From the NCBI RefSeq assembly GCF_023073915.1, contig NZ_JADPKK010000004.1:124001-188000 (forward strand): a stretch of 64,000 nucleotides of DNA. Direction: 5' to 3'. Shown one piece after another: positions 1-9,426 of this stretch (position 1 is its first letter; each line of letters opens with the position of its first letter). The notes under the pieces are model-generated. The model saw only the letters and a program-made list of their open reading frames with translations. It was not told the DNA's origin and did not search any database. This DNA is from Bradyrhizobium sp. 149 (GTDB lineage Bacteria; Pseudomonadota; Alphaproteobacteria; Rhizobiales; Xanthobacteraceae). Both the position numbers and the translations under genes were made by a program.

Positions 1-1
1 C

Positions 2-1792
2 AACAATCGCTCGATGCTGGTCGACGGTGTCATCGGCGACTACGACCCCTGCGGGTGCGGTTTCATCGGTTCCGGCTCTCTTGAAAAAGTAGGCAGCGGA
101 ACGCTGATCCTTTCGGGCACCAATACCTACACCGGCACCACGACGGTGAATGGCGGCATCCTGCGGGTCGACGGCGACATTTCCCAATCGAGCCTGACCA
201 CCGTGAATGCCGGCGGCGCGCTGTTCGGCGCCGGGATCGTCGGCAATACCACCATTGCTGCCGGCGGCATCTTCGCGCCCGGCGACGGCGGGCCGGGCTC
301 GAGCATGCTGGTTTTGGGGGACCTCGCCCTTCAATCCGGCGCGGTCTACCTCGTGCAGGTCGGCAGCGGAGCCACCGCGAGCTTTGCCAACGTTCTCGGC
401 AATGTCGGCCTGAATGGCACGGTCGGCGTCTCGCTTTACGCCGGCAGCACGATCTTGCCGCAATACAAGATCATGCAGTTTTCCGGCTCTGCCACGGATA
501 ACTTTGCCGGTGTCGCCGCTCCCGGCGGCCTGATTGGCACGACGACCGTAGATCCTGCCGGCACTGTCTATCTCAATTTCACACTGGACTATGGCGCGAA
601 GTACGCCCTCAACGTCAATCAGAAGAACGTCGCCACGACGCTTCAGAATTTCTTCAACGCGAACGGCTTTCTGCAAGCGGAATTCGCGGGCCTGGCCCCG
701 GCCGGCCTGGCGCAGGCTTCCGGCGAGCCGGCGACGGTTACGCAGCAGACGACGTTCAACGCGATGAACCTGTTCCTCGGCTTGCTCACCGACGTGTTCG
801 GCTCGGGACGCAGCGGCACGCCGGGTGCGACGCCATATGCCGACGAGACGAGCGCGAACGCGTATGCGGCCACCGGCAAGGCCGCGCGTGACAAGGGCGG
901 ACGGGACGCGTTGGCTTCAATCTACCGCAAGGCACCGGTTGCCACCTTCGAGCAGCGTTGGGACGTGTGGGCGGCCGGCTATGGTGGATCGCAGACCACC
1001 GACGGCAACGCCGGCCTCGGCTCCAACAACACCAGCAGCAGCGTCTATGGCACCGCCGTCGGCCTCGATTACCGCTTCTCGCCGGCGACGATCGCCGGCT
1101 TTGCGCTTGCGGGCGGCGGCACTGGCTTCAACACCAACGGGCTCGGCTGGGGCCGCTCCGACCTGTTCCAGGCGGGTGCCTTCGTGCGTCACACAGCGGG
1201 AGCTGCCTATGTCACGGCCGCGCTGGCCTATGGCTGGCAGGACGTCACGACCAATCGCATCGTCACCGCCGCCGGCGTCGATCAGTTGCGTGCACAGTTC
1301 AACGCCAACGCGTTCTCGGGCCGCCTCGAGGGCGGCTATCGCCATGCCATGCAGTGGATCGGCCTCACGCCCTATGCGGCGGTCCAGGCCACCATGTTCA
1401 GCCTTCCGAGCTATTCAGAGTTCGCGGTCGTCGGCAGCAATGTCTTCGCGCTGAATTATGCCGCCAAGGACGTGACCAGCACGCGCACCGAGCTCGGCCT
1501 GCGCGCGGATAGGTCATTCGCCGCGGCCGGCGGCCTGATGACCCTGCGCGGACGCGTCGCCTGGGCGCATGACTACAATCCGGACCGCACCGTCGGCGCG
1601 GTGTTCCAGACGTTGCCGGGATCGGCGTTCGTCGTGAACGGGGCCGCCCAGGCGCGCGATTCCGCGCTGACCACGGCGGCGGTGCAGATGAACTGGATGA
1701 ACGGCTGGTCCGCGTCAGCGACCTTCGAGGGCGAGTTCTCGAACGTCACCCGCTCCTACGCCGGCAAGGGCGTCGTCCGCTACGCCTGGTAA
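2..1792 (+). CDS. Autotransporter C-terminal part (passenger repeats plus beta-barrel), 5' truncated by window edge
   Basis: The frame is open to the left edge, so the protein start lies outside the window; about 596 residues are visible. Near the visible N-terminus is a glycine/threonine-rich passenger-associated repeat (GSGTLILSGTNTYTGTTTV), typical of the beta-helical stalk of type Va autotransporters. The last roughly 270 residues, from about WDVWAAGYGG, alternate aromatic and small residues in beta-strand fashion and end in RYAW, matching the autotransporter barrel with its terminal aromatic residue. The barrel inserts in the outer membrane and exports or anchors the passenger. The passenger function cannot be told because its N-terminal part is missing. 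The stop codon lies 4 bases from the stop of the convergent MlaD-type gene, with no terminator hairpin between. Confidence 0.9.
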   Translation, partial: NNRSMLVDGVIGDYDPCGCGFIGSGSLEKVGSGTLILSGTNTYTGTTTVNGGILRVDGDISQSSLTTVNAGGALFGAGIVGNTTIAAGGIFAPGDGGPGSSMLVLGDLALQSGAVYLVQVGSGATASFANVLGNVGLNGTVGVSLYAGSTILPQYKIMQFSGSATDNFAGVAAPGGLIGTTTVDPAGTVYLNFTLDYGAKYALNVNQKNVATTLQNFFNANGFLQAEFAGLAPAGLAQASGEPATVTQQTTFNAMNLFLGLLTDVFGSGRSGTPGATPYADETSANAYAATGKAARDKGGRDALASIYRKAPVATFEQRWDVWAAGYGGSQTTDGNAGLGSNNTSSSVYGTAVGLDYRFSPATIAGFALAGGGTGFNTNGLGWGRSDLFQAGAFVRHTAGAAYVTAALAYGWQDVTTNRIVTAAGVDQLRAQFNANAFSGRLEGGYRHAMQWIGLTPYAAVQATMFSLPSYSEFAVVGSNVFALNYAAKDVTSTRTELGLRADRSFAAAGGLMTLRGRVAWAHDYNPDRTVGAVFQTLPGSAFVVNGAAQARDSALTTAAVQMNWMNGWSASATFEGEFSNVTRSYAGKGVVRYAW

Positions 1793-1796
1793 GCTT

Positions 1797-2627
1797 CTAC
1801 CTCTTCTGCTGCGGAGGCTTGCGCGGCGGGCGCGGGGCGGCGGCGGGGCTGGACGTTCCGCTCATCTTGTTGGCGGCCTCGCTGACGTCGAGCAGCGAGC
1901 GACGGATGTCCTCGAGGAAGTTCGCCGATTTCTTCCTCATGGTATCGGCGAGCTCGTGCAATCCCTGTATCTTTTCGAACAGCTCATCCGCCTTGCCGTC
2001 GGCAAAGCCGGGCACCACGCCCTCGATCTTTGTGACCGCCTTGTCAAACCCCGCGAAGGCGCTGTCGACCTTGGCCATGACGGAATCGATTTCGCCGCCC
2101 TTGCTCCTGAGATCGGCGGTGTAGTTCTCGAACGTGCGCAGGCCCTCCTTGATTGCCGGGGCGTTGCTGACGATGCTGCGATCGACACTATGCAGGGTGT
2201 CGACGATGGATTCGGCGTCGCTGAGATCGGCGGTCAGCACGGGGACGCCGTCCGAGTCGAGCGGCACCGGCGGAGCGGAGGGGGCACCGCCGATCAGCGA
2301 CACCGCGGCGACGCCGGTGAGGCCTTGGAATTCGATGCCGGCCACGGTGTCCTTGCGGATCGGCGCAGCATTATCGAGCGACACCAGCGCCACGACCTTG
2401 CGGGGGTTGTCGAGCTTGATCGACAGGATCTGGCCGGCGGGAACACCGTCGAAATTGACCGGCCCGCCGCGGCGAAGTCCGCTGGCCGAGCCGCCCTCGA
2501 ACACCACGCGCAACTGGCTGCGGCTCTGGATGGTGCGCCATTTCTGCACGCCGAGCAGGCCGCCGAATGCCACGGCGATCACCGCCAGGGTCGCCGTTCC
2601 GATCACCAGATTGCTCGCGCGTGCCAT
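1797..2627 (-). CDS. MlaD/MCE family protein
   Basis: About 276 residues. An N-terminal membrane anchor (roughly residues 5-27, LVIGTATLAVIAVAFGGLLG) is followed by one MCE domain (about 37-120) with the typical LRVVFEGGSASGLRRGGPV stretch and GIEFQGLTGVAAVSL. The C-terminal half is a predicted helical/coiled region ending in a proline- and lysine-rich tail. MCE proteins are inner-membrane-anchored periplasmic parts of lipid transporters. The usual MlaE permease and MlaF ATPase are not adjacent, so it stands alone here. I chose the ATG at 2627 because the anchor follows at once; a 63-codon upstream extension is not protein-like. Substrate unknown. Confidence 0.85.
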   Translation of the reverse strand: MARASNLVIGTATLAVIAVAFGGLLGVQKWRTIQSRSQLRVVFEGGSASGLRRGGPVNFDGVPAGQILSIKLDNPRKVVALVSLDNAAPIRKDTVAGIEFQGLTGVAAVSLIGGAPSAPPVPLDSDGVPVLTADLSDAESIVDTLHSVDRSIVSNAPAIKEGLRTFENYTADLRSKGGEIDSVMAKVDSAFAGFDKAVTKIEGVVPGFADGKADELFEKIQGLHELADTMRKKSANFLEDIRRSLLDVSEAANKMSGTSSPAAAPRPPRKPPQQKR

Positions 2628-2784
2628 GCGGGGCGATTTTACGGCCAAAGCGGGGAAGTTGGAAGGATGATGCTGTGGCCGCAATCCTAAGTGGGACGGG
2701 TTAGCGAAGCGTAACCCGCCACTGCCTCTCGCGTTTGTCGCAGGGATTGGCGGATTGCGCTGTGCTGATCCGCCCTGCGCGACG

Positions 2785-5004
2785 TCAATGCCCGGCGGCG
2801 CGTTTAGCCGCAGCATTGTTCAGGACGATGAGGGCATCGACGGCGACGCCGGTCCTGGCATTGATCAGGAACGGATTGACGTCGATCGAGGCGATCCGGT
2901 CGCCGGCGTCCGCGATCAGGTTGGACAGGCCGACCAGCGCCTTCACCGCCGAAGCCTCGTGCAAGGCCGGCTTGCCGCGATAGCCGCGCATCTTGATGCC
3001 GGCCTTGGTGCGGCCGATCAGGAGCCGCGCCTCCGCCTCGTCCAGCGGCGCGCCGGCGAGCGCCACGTCCTTCATCAGCTCGATGTCGACGCCGCCGGTG
3101 CCGAACAGCACGACCGGACCCATTTCGGCGTCGAGCGAGGCGCCGACCACGAGCTCGAGGTCAGCCTTGACCTGTTGCGCGATCAGGATGCCGTCGAGCT
3201 TCGGTTTACCCTTCAGCTTGTTCACCCGCGCGGTGATGTCGGCGAACGCCTTCTTCACCTCGGCCGCGCTGGTGAGATTCAGCACCACGCCGCCGATGTC
3301 GGATTTGTGCAGGATTTCGGCGCTGACGACTTTTGCCACGACCGGGAAACCGATCTGCTTCGCGATCTTCACGGCCTCGGCTGCGGTCTGTGCGATGGCC
3401 TCCTTCGAGATCGGGATGCCATAGGCCTTCAGGAGCTTCTTCGAGGCGACCTCGTCGAGCGCGGGGCCGGTTGCCGATTTCAGCGCCTTCTCCAGCACGG
3501 CACGCGCGGCAGGCGTCGAGCTCGAGACCATATCGGGCACTTCCTTGCGCAGCTTGGCGTAGTCGAGCAGCGACTTGATCGCGGTCACCGCGCGATCCAT
3601 GCCCTGCATGACCGCGAGATGCGGCAGCGATTTGCGCAAGGACTTGGTGAACTCGGTGAAGCCGATCGACATCGCGCTGATATAGATCACCGGCTTCGAG
3701 GCCCGGCTCGCCATCTCGTCGACGATGCGCAGATTGCGCTCGCGCAGCTCGTGCGGCGCCTTTGGCAGCTCGGAATCGACGATGACGATGTCGATATCGG
3801 GGTCGTCGATCATCAGCTCGATCGATTTCATGTAGACGGAGGGATCGACCACCGCGGCAAAGCCGGCGTCGAGCGGATTGCCGACGATCGAACCTGGGCC
3901 GAGCATTTTTGCCAGCTCCGAGCCGACATGCGGGCTGAGTGGCGCAAAATTCAGGCCTTCTGCATCGAAGGCGTCGATCAGCATGCCGCGCTTGCCGCCG
4001 GACAGCGTCACTGCAGCGAGCCGGTCGCCCTTGGGCACAGCGGCGTGGACGAAGCATTCGGTGGTCTCGATCAGCTCGTCGAGCCCGCCGACCCTGATGA
4101 CTCCTTCGCGGGTTGCAACGGCGTCGAATGTCTCGATCGAGCCCGCGAGAGCGCCGGTGTGTGCCATCGCCGCCGCGCGGCCCCCCTCGGACGCCCCGAG
4201 CTTGAACGCGATCACCGGTTTGCTCGCGGCGCGCGCCGCCTTACAGGCGTCCCGGAATGCCTTGGTGTTGCGCACGCCTTCGAGGTAGACCACAATCACC
4301 TTGATGCTCGGATCCTCGGCAAAATAGCGCATCAGGTCCGGCGTCTCGAGCCCGGCCTCGTTGCCGGTCGTCACCATGTAGCCGACCCCGACGCCGCGAT
4401 CTTCCAGCGCCTGGCGGATCGCCATGACGATGGCGCCGGATTGCCCGGCAATCGCCACCGCACCCTGCTCCATGGTGACGATACGGTCGTCGATATTGGT
4501 GAAGAGCTTTTCGCCGGCGCTCAAATTGCCCAGGCAGTTCGGACCGGTGACCGCCAATCCCGTCTCGCGTACGGCGGTTTGCAGTTCGGCGGCGAGCCTC
4601 TGGCTTTCCGCGTCCTGCAACTCGCTGAAGCCCGAGGTGACAATGGTGGCCGAGCGCGCGCCGGCCGCGGCGGCATCGCGGATCACCTGCACGGCGAAGC
4701 GCGCTGGCACCAGCACCAGCACGTGATCGGGCTTTTCCGGGAGGCCTGCAAAGTCCTTGTAGCAAGGGACACCCCAGATGGTGTCGCGTTTGGCATTGAC
4801 CGGATAGAGCCCGCCCTCATAGCCATATTTGACCAGGTTGTTCCAGATGCGCTCGGCATAGTTGCCGGGCTTGTCGGTCGCGCCCACCAGCACGATGTTG
4901 TGCGGATGCAGCATGGCGTGGATGCCCTTGACGATGTCGTTCGCATCGGGCGGTGGAGACCATGAGCGCGGAGAAACGGACGCAGCAGATACGCGAGCTT
5001 CCAT
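2785..5004 (-). CDS. ADP-forming acetate--CoA ligase family protein (acyl-CoA synthetase, NDP-forming)
   Basis: 739 residues in the single-chain arrangement of the NDP-forming acyl-CoA synthetase family. There is an N-terminal CoA-binding Rossmann domain (about 28-125; NIVLVGATDKPGNYA), succinyl-CoA-ligase-like flavodoxin domains (about 150-470) and a C-terminal ATP-grasp domain (from about 510; FPVVAKVVSAEILHKSDIGG). The phosphorylated catalytic histidine is probably His282 in AMAHTGALAG. The family interconverts acyl-CoA plus ADP and phosphate with acid, CoA and ATP; acetate is the common substrate, but specificity cannot be read from sequence. The ATG at 5004 has a GAGG ribosome-binding site about 8 bases upstream. 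It appears monocistronic, with 157 bases to the MlaD-type gene downstream. Confidence 0.9.
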   Translation of the reverse strand: MEARVSAASVSPRSWSPPPDANDIVKGIHAMLHPHNIVLVGATDKPGNYAERIWNNLVKYGYEGGLYPVNAKRDTIWGVPCYKDFAGLPEKPDHVLVLVPARFAVQVIRDAAAAGARSATIVTSGFSELQDAESQRLAAELQTAVRETGLAVTGPNCLGNLSAGEKLFTNIDDRIVTMEQGAVAIAGQSGAIVMAIRQALEDRGVGVGYMVTTGNEAGLETPDLMRYFAEDPSIKVIVVYLEGVRNTKAFRDACKAARAASKPVIAFKLGASEGGRAAAMAHTGALAGSIETFDAVATREGVIRVGGLDELIETTECFVHAAVPKGDRLAAVTLSGGKRGMLIDAFDAEGLNFAPLSPHVGSELAKMLGPGSIVGNPLDAGFAAVVDPSVYMKSIELMIDDPDIDIVIVDSELPKAPHELRERNLRIVDEMASRASKPVIYISAMSIGFTEFTKSLRKSLPHLAVMQGMDRAVTAIKSLLDYAKLRKEVPDMVSSSTPAARAVLEKALKSATGPALDEVASKKLLKAYGIPISKEAIAQTAAEAVKIAKQIGFPVVAKVVSAEILHKSDIGGVVLNLTSAAEVKKAFADITARVNKLKGKPKLDGILIAQQVKADLELVVGASLDAEMGPVVLFGTGGVDIELMKDVALAGAPLDEAEARLLIGRTKAGIKMRGYRGKPALHEASAVKALVGLSNLIADAGDRIASIDVNPFLINARTGVAVDALIVLNNAAAKRAAGH

Positions 5005-5163
5005 GGCGTGACCTCACCTGTTGTTCTTGTTGGTGGCGCGTCACTCTGTTCTATGGCGAGTTCTTCGGAGTGGCAACCACGCGGGTGGGTATACCGTGCG
5101 ATGGAATGAGCACGCACCAGGCACAGGCGACCGACGCGTTCGGATCACGGGCCGCGTTGTCGT

Positions 5164-6300
5164 TCAGTATCTCAGGATCCCGAGCTTGTAGGCGCAGTGA
5201 TAAGCCAGCTGCTTCGCCAGATAGGGAGCGATGGCGCGCCGGATCTGCATCTGTGTCGGATCGAAGCCGAGAAAGCGGCGCCGCAGGATCCCCATCTCCC
5301 TGACGCCTACCGCATAGGTGGATGCCGTCTTTTGTGCGTCATGGATTCGGAAGCAGGCGAGAAATCGCGGCAAGCGTGCGAATTTGAATCCTGCTGCTTG
5401 CGCCCGCAGGATGAAGTCCCAATCCATCGCGTAGTGGAAGCTCTCGTCGATCGGCCCGATCTTGTCCCACACGCGCTTCCGCCAGAACATCGTCTCTTGC
5501 GGAATGTAGTCGGCATATTGCAACGCCTTGGCGTCATGGGGCGGCAGCACGGCGCGGCCTACCTCGAGTCCCTCGTGATCGACGAAGACGCGATGGCCGT
5601 AGACGATGTCGACATGCGGATGGGCGATGAAGTAATTTGCGACATAGGCAAGTGTCCCGGGCAGCAGCATGTCATCGCTGTTGAGATAGGCCATGATCTC
5701 GCTCTCGACGCCGGCGAAGCCGAGATTGATGGCGCTGGACTGTCCCTTGTCCGGTTCGCTCTTCCAGCTCAGACTTTCGCCGCGGCTCTTCAGAAAATCG
5801 AGCGTGCCGTCGATCGAGGCGCCGTCCTGCACGTGATAATAAAGGTTCGGATAGTTCTGGCCGACGATGCTGTCGATCGTGGCGCCGAGATATTGCGCAT
5901 GGTTGTAGCTCGGCGTGACCATCGCGATCCGGGGCGCACTCGCATCGATTGCAGGCGCCGGAGGGAAGGCCACTAGGTTGAGCAGGCGCGGCGGATATTG
6001 CTCGAAGGTCCACATCGGCGGGCGGCGCCAGAGGCTCCGAAGCGAGGAGCGTCTTTGCCCGGCGGCAATGAGATCCTGGTTCCTCTCCAGGAGCGCGACG
6101 CGATTTTCAAGCTGTTCGAGACGCTGCCTGAACTCCTCGTCCATCACCGTTTTTCTCGCAAATTGCAGCGCAAAATACTCAATGGGCCATTCTAATAGGT
6201 CTCCGGCCGACGACGCCAGTTCAGCGGTTCCATCAGGCGTGATCGCCCAAAAGTCAGGCGCGGCCCCAAGAAGGGTGACCGATTGCGAACCGCTATTCAT
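5164..6300 (-). CDS. Family 2 glycosyltransferase, translationally coupled to sortase
   Basis: About 378 residues. A GT-A fold domain begins near residue 105 with IAMVTPSYNHAQYLGATI and carries the acidic nucleotide-sugar site (AYLNSDDMLLPGTL), as in family 2 transferases; the segment MDWDFILRAQAAG is a typical acceptor-side motif. Before the GT domain are about 100 residues with a likely coiled coil (FRQRLEQLENRVALLERNQ). The ATG at 6300 lies inside ATGAATAG, overlapping the sortase stop, so translation is probably coupled. A TTG nine bases upstream is an alternative start. Position suggests a role in sugar addition to the envelope or to the sorted protein, which is inference; donor and acceptor are unknown. 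Confidence 0.88.
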   Translation of the reverse strand: MNSGSQSVTLLGAAPDFWAITPDGTAELASSAGDLLEWPIEYFALQFARKTVMDEEFRQRLEQLENRVALLERNQDLIAAGQRRSSLRSLWRRPPMWTFEQYPPRLLNLVAFPPAPAIDASAPRIAMVTPSYNHAQYLGATIDSIVGQNYPNLYYHVQDGASIDGTLDFLKSRGESLSWKSEPDKGQSSAINLGFAGVESEIMAYLNSDDMLLPGTLAYVANYFIAHPHVDIVYGHRVFVDHEGLEVGRAVLPPHDAKALQYADYIPQETMFWRKRVWDKIGPIDESFHYAMDWDFILRAQAAGFKFARLPRFLACFRIHDAQKTASTYAVGVREMGILRRRFLGFDPTQMQIRRAIAPYLAKQLAYHCAYKLGILRY

Positions 6301-6871
6301 CGGCTCCAATCAGGGTGGCATGCAGGATGTAGCGCTCAGGGCCGGACGCGATGGCCTCGAACGGCCAGCAGGTCGCGAGCACGAGTTCGAACCCCTGAGT
6401 TGCGGGACCGATACCCGATGCATCGAAACGAACCACAGCGGAGGAATCCGTGCGATAGCGGAAGTGCTTGCCGTCACTGCGTGTGACCTCGATCACGTCA
6501 CCAATGACAACATCCCGCAAGAAGCGGAAATGTGTGTCCCGATGGGCTGCATATACGGCAACCCCGCGCGCGCCCGCATCAGCCGTTTGGTGGATATGGC
6601 CGGGCCCGAAAGCAAGCGCCTGGCCGCTGGTGCCTTCCAGCACGATCGCGCTGGCGCCAATCCGCCTCACCTCGATCCGCGCGACCGGCCAGGTGTCGGC
6701 CCATGACCATGGCCTGACCACCTCGCCGGTCGCAACGCTCCGGTCGAACGCGCGCTCCAGCAGCACCTGCGCGAGCCACGCTTTGGCATGGATGTAGACG
6801 CCGTCGCCGAACAGGATGGCGCCGATCAGGGCGAGAACCAGGGGAGGAATGAAGCGGGGCATTGGTGCCAC
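6293..6871 (-). CDS. Class GN (Gram-negative) sortase
   Basis: 192 residues from the GTG at 6871, or 189 from the ATG at 6862; neither has a strong ribosome-binding site. An N-terminal membrane anchor (about residues 6-24, FIPPLVLALIGAILFGDGV) precedes a sortase domain with all three catalytic residues: His110 (AAHRDTH), Cys168 (LATCWPF) and Arg180 (GPERYILHA). Sortases are membrane-anchored transpeptidases that cleave an LPxT-type signal. In proteobacteria the class GN type is normally paired with a single VIT/vWA target protein, and that partner is encoded immediately upstream. The downstream glycosyltransferase overlaps its stop codon. The natural acceptor in Gram-negative cells is not established. 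Confidence 0.92.
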   Translation of the reverse strand: MAPMPRFIPPLVLALIGAILFGDGVYIHAKAWLAQVLLERAFDRSVATGEVVRPWSWADTWPVARIEVRRIGASAIVLEGTSGQALAFGPGHIHQTADAGARGVAVYAAHRDTHFRFLRDVVIGDVIEVTRSDGKHFRYRTDSSAVVRFDASGIGPATQGFELVLATCWPFEAIASGPERYILHATLIGADE

Positions 6872-6981
6872 AATCGTCGTTGCGAGCGAAGCGAAGCAAG
6901 GACAGTAAAAAGGCGCGCGCGGCCGTTGGTGTGGGACGGGCAGCCGCGCGCGCTAACAGAGGAGATCGGGGGGCTCCTCTC

Positions 6982-9243
6982 TCAAGCGGCGTCAGTGAGC
7001 AAGGACTGACGGCGGTTGAACACGAACAGGATCAGGGCGAGCGCGATCAGGATCAGGCCTGCGATCATCTTCAGCTCGGCCGAGGTCGCGGTCTTGGGCA
7101 GGCGGATCGAATCGGGTGCGCCAGGCGTCGGCCGCCTCGTGGCCGGTTGGTTGCGCGCATCGGCGTGACGCTCGCGGAGTTGCGGCGGGGCCTGCCGTCG
7201 TTCGCCAAAGACCTTCGCGAAATCCCAACCGGCCGGCAGGTTGATCGGCAATTCGCTGAGCTTGAGCGGCTCACCCTCGGGACGGCTCGGCGTCTTGTCG
7301 ACTGCGACCAGGCTGGTGAGCCGCGTGACAATTCGGTGGTCGAGCGCCAGTGCCAGGATCGCCTTATCTGAGTCTTCGGGCGTCATCTCGCGCAGGGTGC
7401 GCGCCACTTCGGCATCGTCGATCTTGCGCTTGGCCCAAAGTTTCGACAGGCCTTTGCCTTCGGCCGCATGTTGCAGCGGCAGCGTCACCGACCATGGGCG
7501 GTCGCCGACGCGGCCCTTGATCTCGACCGAACCCGCGAGCTTGTCGAGCTTTGCCGCCAGCACCAGCGGCTCGTCGCGATAGACGTCGGGAATGATCGTC
7601 GGCGTGGCGTCGGCCTTGGCTTCGGAGAACTTTGCGTTCAGGCCGGTCACGGCCGGGTTCTCAAGCTTGGCAAACAGGCCGCGCATGCGCTCCTCGACCT
7701 GCTCGACGGAGCCAATATGGGTGAAGGCACCGCGGCCGAGCTCGGCGGCGCGCGTCATCAGATACGTGTTGGGCGCCGACCCGATGCCGACCATGAACAC
7801 GCGCGAGCGGCCGCGCATCGCCGTGATCGTTTCGAATAATTGCCGCTCGTTGCCGATCGCGCCGTCGGTCAGGAATACGACCTGGCGAACCGCGCCGGCG
7901 TCGCCGAGCCTGTCGGTCAGCGCGGCCCGCATCGCCGGCGCCATCTCGGTGCCGCCACGCGCCTGCAGCGCGCCGATGAACGAGGTGGCTTCACCGACGT
8001 GGGCGGCATCCGCCGTCACGGAGGCCGGAAACAGAACGTCCATGGTGTCGTCGAAACGGATGATGTTGAAACGGTCGGTCGGCTGGAGGCGGGAGAGCGC
8101 GTAAATGAGGCCTGCCTTGGCCTGAACGATCGACGTGCCACCCATCGAGCCAGAATTGTCGATCACGAACACCACCTCGCGCGGCAATGGCTTCTGCGTC
8201 GCCTGCTCGGCGGTGGGCGGGGTGACAAAGGCGAGCAGATAATCGGCGTCGCCGACGCGTTCGCGGAAGAGACCGACCGACGGCGCCTTCACAGCGGCCG
8301 GCTTCCAGGTCAGTTCGAAATCGCGGTCGGCAGGCACGGCACCGTCGGCAAGCGTGACGATTCGCGTCGTGTTGTCCGGGCTCTCGACCTTGGTGTTATG
8401 GTGGGGGCTCTTAACCTCGCCGAGCGCAAAGCCGGCGCTCAGGTGTACCGTGATGCTGGTTGGATTGACCGGCGCATTCCTGGCGGGATCCAGCACGGAC
8501 GGCGAGATGCGGTCGCGATCCGGCACCGGGTCCGAATTCGTCGCGCCCCAGCCGGAGCCGTCGTTGCGGAAGTCGACGCTCTGGACGATCGGCGCCGGAT
8601 TGTAGCGCGGCCCCACAACCAGCGGCAGGCGCAGCGAATATTCGTCGCCGGATTGATGCACCGGCTCCTGATATTCGATCTGCACCAGCACGGTTTCGCC
8701 GGGACCGATATTGGCGACCGAGTTGGTGAAGATGTTCGGCCGCTCCTGTTCGGTGAGCGCGGCCTTCTGGCCGCCGCGGCGAGCCTCGTCGTAGATCACG
8801 CGGGCCTGCTGCCGCTCCTTGATATCGCCGACGATGACGCGGTTACCGACCACCATCTTCAGCGTATCGACGGCACCGCCGGCGGGGAGCGGATAGACAT
8901 AGGTCGCCTCGACCCAGTCCTTGGTCGGATTGCGGAATATCTGGGTGACGCGGGCGCGCAGCGTCGGGCCTGATACCGTGATGTCGACGTCGATGCCGAG
9001 GCGGATCGCTTCAGTGTAGGCGCCGTCCTCCTTGAGGAGGAGAGACCCGGATTTGGCATCGCCGGGCTGGAGCAGGCTGGCCTGCTCCGTCGTCGCCGAC
9101 CAGCTCGGCGCAAAGCTCACCAGCAGGGCCACGACGGCGACCAGCATCACCGCGACGCCCTGCACCAGAAGAAACAATCCGAGCCTGATCAGCCGCCCCA
9201 GCATGGGGTGTTCGTCGCTATCTGTCGTGTCGTTGGTGTCCAT
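6982..9243 (-). CDS. Sortase target protein with VIT and vWA domains (marine proteobacterial sortase target family)
   Basis: 753 residues. An N-terminal signal/anchor (about 17-45, IRLGLFLLVQGVAVMLVAVV) is followed by a vault/inter-alpha-trypsin-inhibitor (VIT) domain (about 70-200), then a von Willebrand A domain (about 355-525) with an intact metal-ion-dependent adhesion motif DNSGSMG at 362-368. The C-terminus is a sorting signal: LPKTAT (715-720), a hydrophobic segment (about 726-742) and an RR basic tail. This is the architecture known for the single target of class GN sortases, and the sortase gene lies 110 bases downstream on the same strand. The motif is LPxTA rather than LPxTG. I chose the ATG at 9243; the long upstream extension runs through the promoter region and overlaps the divergent regulator gene. 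Probable role: exposed adhesion or protein-binding factor. Confidence 0.92.
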   Translation of the reverse strand: MDTNDTTDSDEHPMLGRLIRLGLFLLVQGVAVMLVAVVALLVSFAPSWSATTEQASLLQPGDAKSGSLLLKEDGAYTEAIRLGIDVDITVSGPTLRARVTQIFRNPTKDWVEATYVYPLPAGGAVDTLKMVVGNRVIVGDIKERQQARVIYDEARRGGQKAALTEQERPNIFTNSVANIGPGETVLVQIEYQEPVHQSGDEYSLRLPLVVGPRYNPAPIVQSVDFRNDGSGWGATNSDPVPDRDRISPSVLDPARNAPVNPTSITVHLSAGFALGEVKSPHHNTKVESPDNTTRIVTLADGAVPADRDFELTWKPAAVKAPSVGLFRERVGDADYLLAFVTPPTAEQATQKPLPREVVFVIDNSGSMGGTSIVQAKAGLIYALSRLQPTDRFNIIRFDDTMDVLFPASVTADAAHVGEATSFIGALQARGGTEMAPAMRAALTDRLGDAGAVRQVVFLTDGAIGNERQLFETITAMRGRSRVFMVGIGSAPNTYLMTRAAELGRGAFTHIGSVEQVEERMRGLFAKLENPAVTGLNAKFSEAKADATPTIIPDVYRDEPLVLAAKLDKLAGSVEIKGRVGDRPWSVTLPLQHAAEGKGLSKLWAKRKIDDAEVARTLREMTPEDSDKAILALALDHRIVTRLTSLVAVDKTPSRPEGEPLKLSELPINLPAGWDFAKVFGERRQAPPQLRERHADARNQPATRRPTPGAPDSIRLPKTATSAELKMIAGLILIALALILFVFNRRQSLLTDAA

Positions 9244-9426
9244 GTGCCCTGCTCCCGAGGATGTTCGCTGGCCCTGAGCATCCGCCGGGACAGCCCGATT
9301 TCGCGAGCAGAATGATCGGCAATGATCCGCCGCGGCCGGCCCGCGCGAGCCGCCGCCGGGTGGCCAAGTGCGGTTTTGTGCTGACTTGTCCGCCCTGCTA
9401 GAATGCCGTCCTGGAGCAGGGACACG

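Noticed and set aside
2755..4965. Long plus-strand frame opposite the ADP-forming ligase
   Set aside because: It is a mirror frame with histidine/arginine-rich, low-similarity composition; the minus-strand gene has clear family motifs.
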